Assembly (NCBI RefSeq): GCF_012848175.1
Contig: NZ_CP051651.1
Span: 2,418,001-2,482,000 of the forward strand
Source of the DNA: Xanthomonas campestris pv. badrii
Lineage (GTDB): Bacteria > Pseudomonadota > Gammaproteobacteria > Xanthomonadales > Xanthomonadaceae
Length of the DNA: 64,000 bases
Direction: 5' to 3'
This document shows, one piece after another, positions 58,725-64,000 of this stretch (its first letter is position 1; each line of letters begins with the position of its first letter). Under the pieces are notes generated by a model. That model made no database searches, was not told where the DNA came from, and worked only from the letters and a program-made list of their open reading frames with translations. Both the position numbers and the translations under genes were made by a program.

Positions 58725-58962
58725 CGGTGCCTACCTGCATGCCGTCGCGTGCCTCCACCAGGCAGGCGCGTTGCTGGCCGATCCCGTCGATGCGCACCCG
58801 GCATTCAAAACACACGCCCATGCCGCACAGCGGCGCACGCGGCTGCCCGCTGCTCGATTGCCGGAACTGCAGCGTGGCCTGCGCCACCGCGGCCGCCACG
58901 CTGGCACCGGCAGGCACCTCCACCGGCTGCGCATCCACCTGCAGGCGCACCGTCGCGCTCAT
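58717..58962 (-). CDS. lhpF: Small [2Fe-2S] subunit of D-hydroxyproline dehydrogenase
   Basis: The 81-residue HcnA/SoxA-type ferredoxin domain (Fer2_4) has the cluster ligands in LCGMGVCFECRVRIDG and the final Cys in QRACL. It overlaps both neighbours, lhpB by four bases (ATGA) and lhpE by eight, which fits fixed stoichiometry of a three-subunit enzyme. Confidence 0.92.
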   Translation of the reverse strand: MSATVRLQVDAQPVEVPAGASVAAAVAQATLQFRQSSSGQPRAPLCGMGVCFECRVRIDGIGQQRACLVEARDGMQVGTDG

Positions 58963-60197
58963 GCGGCATGCCCCTGCACGGCGCGCGCCGGTGCATACGG
59001 CGCCGGGTCGATGGCTGGCGTGCGCCCGAGCAGGCTGTCCACGATCACCCGTGCGCTCCCCAGCGCCGTGGTGACACCCAGCCCCTCATGCCCTGCCGCT
59101 ACCCAGACATCGCGCCGGCCGGGCACCGCCCCAAGATACGGCCGCCCGTCCGGCGTGGTCGGACGCAGGCCCGTCCATACGCGGATCGCCTGCAGCTCAC
59201 GCAGCACCGGCAAATACGCGAATGCGCGCTGCAGCATGCGCTGCAGCACCGGCATCGACAGCGCGCGATCGTGCTCGCCGAACTGCCGCGACGAACCGAT
59301 GAGCAATTGCCCGGTGGGCCGCGGCTGCACATTGAAGGCCACGCTGGTGTCGTCGGCACCATGCGCCGAATCGGCATAGCCCAGTTCCAGCAACTGATGC
59401 CGGATCAGCCCGGGATGGCGGTCGGTGATGACCAGGTGGCCCTTGCGCGGGCGCAGGGCCAGCTCCGGCAGCAGCTGCGGCAGCGCCACGCCGCTGGCCA
59501 CCAGCACCGGTCCGGCCAGCTGCTGCCCATCGTCCAGGCGCACGCCCTGCTCCAGCAACTGCGCCACCCGGCGGCCAGCGAACAAGTGCGCGCCCGCCGT
59601 ACAGGCCAGCGCCACCAGATGCCGGGCCACGCGCGGCGGGTACACCACCGCTTCGTCGGGCACCCGCATGCCGCCGGCCAGGCCCGGCACCAACTGCGGC
59701 TCCAGGGCATACAGCTGCTGCGCATCGACGGCCTCGGCGTGCAGTCCGGCCGCTGCCAGCCGCGCGATCTTGGCCGGCACCGCCGCCAGTTCGCGTGCAT
59801 CGCGGGCCACCCACACCGTACCGCAACGGCTGAATTCGGCCTCGCTCAACGTGGCGAAACGCTCCCACAGGCGCAGCGAATAGGCCGACAGCGCCAGCTC
59901 GGTCGGGTCGTCATCCATCGCCACCAGATGGCCCATTGCCGCTGCCGTGGAGCCGCCACCGATCGGCCCCGGCTCCACGATCGCCACACGCAGGCCCTCG
60001 CCCGCCGCGGCCTCGGCGCAGGCGGCTCCCACGATGCCGGCACCGATCACGATCAGGTCGTAGCTGCGCCGAGTGGAGGCGGCAGCGCTGCCGGACCCGG
60101 CGCGGGTTGCGCCCACCGCAGGCGTGCTCGGCGCCGCTGCAGGACCACGCGACGACGCGGCCACTGCAGGCGCAGGCGCGGGCCGCGAGGCGTGCAT
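58959..60197 (-). CDS. lhpB: FAD oxidoreductase subunit of D-hydroxyproline dehydrogenase
   Basis: The product has 412 residues. A DAO-type FAD motif (YDLIVIGAGIVGAACAEAAA) starts near residue 46, preceded by an unusual Ala/Pro/Ser-rich extension of about 45 residues. Later motifs include VWTGLRPTTPDGRPYLG and WVAAGHEGLGVTTALGSARV, typical of glycine/D-amino acid oxidase family members. It oxidises cis-4-hydroxy-D-proline to the pyrroline product. ATG 60197 shares its A with the epimerase stop (TGATG). The N-terminal extension is probably a disordered tail; a later start is possible but would break the coupling. Confidence 0.9.
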   Translation of the reverse strand: MHASRPAPAPAVAASSRGPAAAPSTPAVGATRAGSGSAAASTRRSYDLIVIGAGIVGAACAEAAAGEGLRVAIVEPGPIGGGSTAAAMGHLVAMDDDPTELALSAYSLRLWERFATLSEAEFSRCGTVWVARDARELAAVPAKIARLAAAGLHAEAVDAQQLYALEPQLVPGLAGGMRVPDEAVVYPPRVARHLVALACTAGAHLFAGRRVAQLLEQGVRLDDGQQLAGPVLVASGVALPQLLPELALRPRKGHLVITDRHPGLIRHQLLELGYADSAHGADDTSVAFNVQPRPTGQLLIGSSRQFGEHDRALSMPVLQRMLQRAFAYLPVLRELQAIRVWTGLRPTTPDGRPYLGAVPGRRDVWVAAGHEGLGVTTALGSARVIVDSLLGRTPAIDPAPYAPARAVQGHAA

Positions 60198-61135
60198 CAG
60201 GCCACGATGCCCCAGGCAAACGGATCGGCCGGATCGATGATCAGCTGCGAGCGCGCAGTGATGTACGCATGCCCGCTGATGCGCGGCGCAATGCCACGCC
60301 CGCTCAGCCGATAACTGCCCTCGAAGGCGCTGCCCAGGATGCCTTGCTGCACCCAGCGCTCGCCTTCGCCCAGCTTGCCGTCGGCGGCCAGGCAGGCCAG
60401 CTTGGCGCTGGTGCCGGTGCCGCAGGGCGAACGGTCGTAGGCCAGCCCCGGGCACAGCACGAAATTGCGCGCCACGCCGCTGCCGTCGGGCGCGGCGCCG
60501 TTGACTTCGATGTGATCGATTTCGCCACCCGCCTCCCCCGTGATCCCGGCCGCTTCCAGCGCCAGCCGGATCGCCTCGGTGTACGCGGTGAGCTCGCGCT
60601 GATGCGCCAGGTCCAATACGCACGGCGCCTGTTCGGTGATGAAGAACCAGTTACCGCCCCAGGCCACATCGCCGCGCACGCGCCCGTAGCCCGGCACGTC
60701 CACCTCCACGCCGGCGGCGGCGCGATAACTCTCGACGTTGTCCACCCACACCGTGCCGTTGGCGGCCAGCTCCACCCCCACGGTGCCGACCGGGGTTTCG
60801 ATGCGGTGCTGCCCTGGCCCGATCCGCCCCAGTTCCGCCAGCGTGCGCACCACCCCGATGGTGCCGTGGCCGCACATCCCCAGATAGCCCACGTTGTTGA
60901 AGAAGATCACCCCGGTGCAGGCGCCCGGGTCCCGCGGCGGCAGCAACAGCGCGCCCACCATGGTGTCCGAGCCGCGCGGTTCGCAGGCAATGGCGCTGCG
61001 CCAGCGATCGAAGTCGCGGCCAAAGCGCTCGCGACACTGCGCCAGGTCGCCCTCGCCCAGGTCGGGGAAGCCGGAGAGCACCACCCGGGTAGGTTCGCCG
61101 GCGGTGTGGGAGTCGATGACGTCGATGGTGTGCAT
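60197..61135 (-). CDS. lhpA: 4-hydroxyproline 2-epimerase
   Basis: This 312-residue, cofactor-free enzyme interconverts trans-4-hydroxy-L-proline and cis-4-hydroxy-D-proline, the first step of catabolism. Both catalytic thiols are present: Cys88 in GMCGHGTIG and Cys238 in [11 protein letters not shown]. That separates it from the trans-3-hydroxyproline dehydratases, which lack the first Cys, and from proline racemase by context. The N-terminus [19 protein letters not shown] is standard. The X. campestris orthologue has, as I recall, been characterised structurally as a hydroxyproline epimerase. It heads the operon; the exact 14-bp element lies 57 bp upstream. Confidence 0.96.
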   Translation of the reverse strand: MHTIDVIDSHTAGEPTRVVLSGFPDLGEGDLAQCRERFGRDFDRWRSAIACEPRGSDTMVGALLLPPRDPGACTGVIFFNNVGYLGMCGHGTIGVVRTLAELGRIGPGQHRIETPVGTVGVELAANGTVWVDNVESYRAAAGVEVDVPGYGRVRGDVAWGGNWFFITEQAPCVLDLAHQRELTAYTEAIRLALEAAGITGEAGGEIDHIEVNGAAPDGSGVARNFVLCPGLAYDRSPCGTGTSAKLACLAADGKLGEGERWVQQGILGSAFEGSYRLSGRGIAPRISGHAYITARSQLIIDPADPFAWGIVA

Positions 61136-61191
61136 GGCCCATGCTCCCATCGCCGGCACGCGAACGACTAGCGTGCAATGCGAAGTGAAAA

Positions 61192-61205
61192 TGCGGAAAT
61201 CCGCA
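61192..61205. promoter_or_regulatory. Exact TGCGGA-AA-TCCGCA element between lhpA and its regulator
   Basis: This is identical over 14 bp to the element at 40159-40172 and lies in the 160-bp divergent region between lhpA (start 61135) and the PAS-AraC gene (start 61296). The left flank carries AATGCGAAGTGAAA, a possible further half-site in direct orientation (TGCGAA/TGCGGA, 15 bp apart), the kind of spacing AraC proteins can use. Confidence 0.72.
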
Positions 61206-61295
61206 CAATCGCCAAGCTGCTTCAGGCCACGCGTTTGCGCTAGGATCAGGGACGGGCTGCACCTGTCGTACAGCCGTTCAACCGTGACTGCCACC

Positions 61296-62012
61296 ATGAC
61301 CCTGATGGACCTCAACCTTCCCGCGCTGGAGATGCAGACGCTGTTCGATGCGCTGCCGGACGTGGTGTTCTTCATCAAGGATGGCGAAGGCCGCTACACC
61401 CATTGCAATCTCACCCTGGTGCGCCGGCTCGGGCGCAAGCTGCGCAGCGAGATCATCGGGCGTTCGCCACTGGAAGTGTTCCCGCTGCCGCTAGGCGGCA
61501 GTTACATGATGCAGGACCGTCGCGTGCTGCTCGGCGAACTCATCGACAACCAGCTGGAAGTGCACCTGTATCCCAACCGGTTGCCCGGCTGGTGCCTGAC
61601 CTTCAAGCGCCCGCTGTGCGAGGCCAACGAGGTGATCGGCGTGGTCGGCATCTCGCGCGACCTGGGCCAGCCGGACAGCCGTCACTCGGCCTACGAACGG
61701 CTCAGCCAGGTGATGGATCACATGCAGGCCAACTTCGGCGACAACCTGCGCGTGCAGGCGCTGGCCGACCTGGCCGGGCTGTCGGTGGCGCAGCTGGAGC
61801 GGCACTTCCGCCGCGTGTTCCAGGTTACCCCGCAGCAGCTGCTGACCAAGCTGCGCATCGAATCGGCGATGCGGCTGCTCTACGGCGACGACAGTATCGC
61901 CAGCATCGGCCAGCGCTGCGGCTTCGCCGACCAGAGCGCGTTCGCGCGCCAGTTCAAGGCCACCGTCGGCATGACGCCGCGCGATTACCGTGCCCTCAAG
62001 GGACAGTTGTAG
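61296..62012 (+). CDS. lhpR: PAS-AraC transcriptional regulator of hydroxyproline genes
   Basis: The 238-residue product has an N-terminal PAS domain (about 10-125: [29 protein letters not shown]) and a C-terminal double HTH of AraC type (about 140-238: [40 protein letters not shown]). ATG 61296 is chosen because the PAS begins soon after; ATG 61305 is possible. It is divergent from lhpA, the usual place for the activator of this pathway. AraC-family LhpR controls lhpABFEC in P. aeruginosa, and the symbol is given by analogy. The PAS domain could bind hydroxyproline or a pathway intermediate (inference). Confidence 0.85.
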   Translation: MTLMDLNLPALEMQTLFDALPDVVFFIKDGEGRYTHCNLTLVRRLGRKLRSEIIGRSPLEVFPLPLGGSYMMQDRRVLLGELIDNQLEVHLYPNRLPGWCLTFKRPLCEANEVIGVVGISRDLGQPDSRHSAYERLSQVMDHMQANFGDNLRVQALADLAGLSVAQLERHFRRVFQVTPQQLLTKLRIESAMRLLYGDDSIASIGQRCGFADQSAFARQFKATVGMTPRDYRALKGQL

Positions 62013-62183
62013 GTGCGCATCGACGCGCTGACACAGCGCTGGCACAAATGCCGAATTCGGCAGCATGGCAGGGCTCGCTGAGGCCAGGGCCGGCACCGGT
62101 CCGACAGCGCAGCACTGAAGGGCGCGTCAAGGTGCGCCGGGACCCGGATGGTAGACTTCCCGGTTTCCCCTACTGCGTTGCCA

Positions 62184-63851
62184 ATGGCCAGCTTTTTCCG
62201 CCGCAACAAGCCCACCACGCCCGACAGCTCGCGTACTTCGCGCTACAGCCTGGAAGAACTGGCAGCCGCATTCCCCACCGCACCGGCTGCCGCCACGCCC
62301 GCCTCGCCGCTCGAGGCCGTGACGCCTGCGCAGACCGGCACAGCGCCGGCCACCGAAACGCCAGTCACGCCCGCGCCAGCCGCAACGCCTGCACCGGCGG
62401 TGGAGACCCCGAAGCCGGCTGTTACCCCGGCCGACGAGCTTGCGCGCGACATCGCTGCACGCACCGGCCAGGCGCAGAGCATCGCTGCGGTGCCGACCGC
62501 GCCGACGCCGCCTGCCGCAACCGCCCCCTCCGCCCTGCAGGCCCTGCCGGACCCGGCACCGAGCGCTGCGCCAACCCTGCCGACTCCGGTGGTGGTGGTT
62601 CCGCCAGTGGTCGTGCAGCCGCAGGACGCCCCGAATGCACCTGCTGCCGCGCCCTCCCCCGCGGCAGCCCCCCCGACGCAGCCGGCACCGGCCACCACAC
62701 CATCGGGCGCAGCACCTGCTGCTGCCGTCCCAGCGGCCATCCCGCCGGTCGCCGCTGCGCCGGCCATCGTACCGCCGGCAGCACCCTCGACGGCTTCCCC
62801 AGCCCCTGCCGCCGTTCCCGCAAGCGCCATCCCACTGGTCACCGCACCCGCCATCGTCAGCAGCCCGGCGCCGGCCACGCAGGACAGCGACAGCATCGTC
62901 GGCCAGCACGATGCCCTGCCCGCTGCCCCGGCCGGCAAACCCGGCTGGCGTGAGCGGCTGCGCAACAGCAGCTTCGCGCGCAGCTTCGGCGGCCTGTTCT
63001 CGCGCAATCCCAAGCTCGACGACGACCTGCTCGACGAGATCGAAACCGCGCTGATCACCGCCGACGTTGGCATCGGCGCCACCACCGCGTTGGTGGAAGG
63101 CTTGCGCAAGCGCATGAAGTCGCGCGAATTCGCCGACGCACAGGCCATGTTCAAGGCCTTGCGCGCCGACCTCATCGCGCTGCTGCAGCCGGTCTCCAAG
63201 CCACTGGTGATCGACCGCTCGCTCAAGCCGTTCGTGGTGCTCACCGTTGGCGTCAACGGCGTCGGCAAGACCACCACCATCGGCAAGCTCGCCAAGCGCT
63301 TCAAGGACGAAGGCCATAGCCTGATGCTGGCCGCCGGCGACACCTTCCGCGCAGCTGCGGTGGCGCAGCTGCAGGCCTGGGGCGACCGCAATGGCGTGGC
63401 GGTGATTGCGCAGGGGCAGAACGCCGATGCCGCATCGGTGGCCTTCGATGCGCTGCAGGCCGCCAAGGCGCGCGGGACGGATGTACTGATCGCCGACACC
63501 GCCGGCCGCCTGCACACCCAGACCGGCCTGATGAACGAGCTGGGCAAGATCCGCCGCGTGCTCGGCAAGATCGACGCCGCTGCCCCGCACGAAGTGCTGA
63601 TGGTCATCGACGGCACCACCGGCCAGAACGCCATTTCGCAGCTGCGCCAGTTCCATGCGGCGGTCGGCGTCACCGGCCTGGTGGTGACCAAGCTCGATGG
63701 CACCGCCAAGGGCGGCGTGGTGTTCGCGCTGGCGCGCGAGTTCAACATCCCGATCCGTTTCGCCGGCATCGGCGAACGCCCGGAAGACCTGCGCGTGTTC
63801 GACCCGGTGGCGTTCGTGGATGCCTTGCTGCCGGAGGCGCTGGGCGGCTGA
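62184..63851 (+). CDS. ftsY: Signal recognition particle receptor FtsY
   Basis: The 555-residue GTPase docks SRP-ribosome complexes at the inner membrane. Residues about 20-250 are an extremely Ala/Pro-rich acidic A region. The N domain begins near 255 (WRERLRNSSFARSFGGLFSR). G motifs are GVNGVGKTTTIGK (about 356), DTAGRLHTQ (about 437) and TKLDGTAKGG (about 503). The C-terminal FAGIGERPEDLRVFDP is diagnostic. ATG 62184 (MASFFRRNKP) gives a basic membrane-targeting start; ATG 62148 would add twelve residues. There is no obvious operon partner inside the window. Confidence 0.96.
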   Translation: MASFFRRNKPTTPDSSRTSRYSLEELAAAFPTAPAAATPASPLEAVTPAQTGTAPATETPVTPAPAATPAPAVETPKPAVTPADELARDIAARTGQAQSIAAVPTAPTPPAATAPSALQALPDPAPSAAPTLPTPVVVVPPVVVQPQDAPNAPAAAPSPAAAPPTQPAPATTPSGAAPAAAVPAAIPPVAAAPAIVPPAAPSTASPAPAAVPASAIPLVTAPAIVSSPAPATQDSDSIVGQHDALPAAPAGKPGWRERLRNSSFARSFGGLFSRNPKLDDDLLDEIETALITADVGIGATTALVEGLRKRMKSREFADAQAMFKALRADLIALLQPVSKPLVIDRSLKPFVVLTVGVNGVGKTTTIGKLAKRFKDEGHSLMLAAGDTFRAAAVAQLQAWGDRNGVAVIAQGQNADAASVAFDALQAAKARGTDVLIADTAGRLHTQTGLMNELGKIRRVLGKIDAAAPHEVLMVIDGTTGQNAISQLRQFHAAVGVTGLVVTKLDGTAKGGVVFALAREFNIPIRFAGIGERPEDLRVFDPVAFVDALLPEALGG

Positions 63852-64000
63852 GTGAGAGCCGGGACTCGGGACCGGGGACCGGGGACCCGGGACGTAGTCA
63901 CGGCGGACCGTCTGCACCTGATCACTGCTCGCTACGTCGCATTGGCCGCTCCAGGCCTCGCAGATCGCCAGGCGACGGCGACGGCCCCGCACGCTGCACC
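63852..64000. other. Short G-rich repeat after ftsY, then unassigned sequence
   Basis: Directly after the ftsY stop, GGGAC-type units recur (GGGACTCGGGACCGGGGACC and on to about 63893), a low-complexity purine-rich tract of the kind found after Xanthomonas genes. The remaining 100 bases to the window edge show no identifiable gene. Confidence 0.6.

Noticed and set aside
57426..60314. 962-residue plus-strand open frame opposite lhpE, lhpF and lhpB
   Set aside because: It crosses three coupled genes with clear cofactor motifs on the other strand; no motifs of its own.
62127..63992. 621-residue minus-strand frame opposite ftsY
   Set aside because: Gly/Arg-rich shadow of the Ala/Pro-rich FtsY A region.

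Overview
The window looks like Xanthomonas (Xanthomonadaceae) chromosome. It is GC-rich, dense in TonB-dependent receptors paired with plant-polymer hydrolases, and has lineage-typical gene orders such as rsmD-coaD-lipoprotein-ferredoxin-ggt and a TonB receptor coupled to a phytase-like lipoprotein. The species cannot be fixed from sequence reading alone.

Region 1 (1-13 kb) is mostly core genome: a truncated beta-propeller phytase-like lipoprotein with its TonB receptor, upp, a GH9 cellulase, a small orphan protein, gamma-glutamyltransferase, a 2[4Fe-4S] ferredoxin, a lipoprotein, coaD, rsmD and htpG. Dispersed intergenic repeats separate some of these.

Region 2 (13-20 kb) is a contact-toxin island: a 1593-residue exported Rhs protein, a small lipoprotein (candidate immunity), a broken second Rhs core end carrying a DUF4329-type tip, and a second small exported protein (candidate immunity). 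The tips and small genes are AT-richer than their surroundings.

Region 3 (20-40 kb) fits a locus that strips arabinose from hydroxyproline-rich plant wall glycoproteins (extensins). It holds a Tat-exported GH127, two TonB receptors, an S9 dipeptidyl-peptidase-like enzyme, a GH43 lipoprotein, a giant GH121-like enzyme and an unassigned Tat-exported protein of probable (alpha/alpha) barrel type. An IS5-family element with a CTAG target duplication sits just upstream of the last gene.

Region 4 (41-49 kb) has a DUF5694-like protein, a very short flagellar-rod-like protein, and the chain APC permease -> second S9 peptidase -> GH35 beta-galactosidase.

Region 5 (49-62 kb) is a minus-strand operon of hydroxyproline catabolism in the order lhpA-lhpB-lhpF-lhpE-lhpC, then an aldehyde dehydrogenase, an Xaa-Pro-type dipeptidase and two DUF885 metallopeptidases. 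A PAS-AraC regulator is divergent from it. The window ends with ftsY.

The main proposal is that regions 3 to 5 form one extensin-utilisation system: outer-membrane uptake, removal of arabinose and galactose, cleavage of Hyp/Pro-rich peptides, import, and conversion of 4-hydroxyproline to 2-oxoglutarate. The strongest direct evidence is an identical 14-bp element, TGCGGA-AA-TCCGCA. It lies upstream of the unassigned exported protein (40159) and again between lhpA and its regulator (61192), about 21 kb away. Degenerate versions lie upstream of both TonB receptors.
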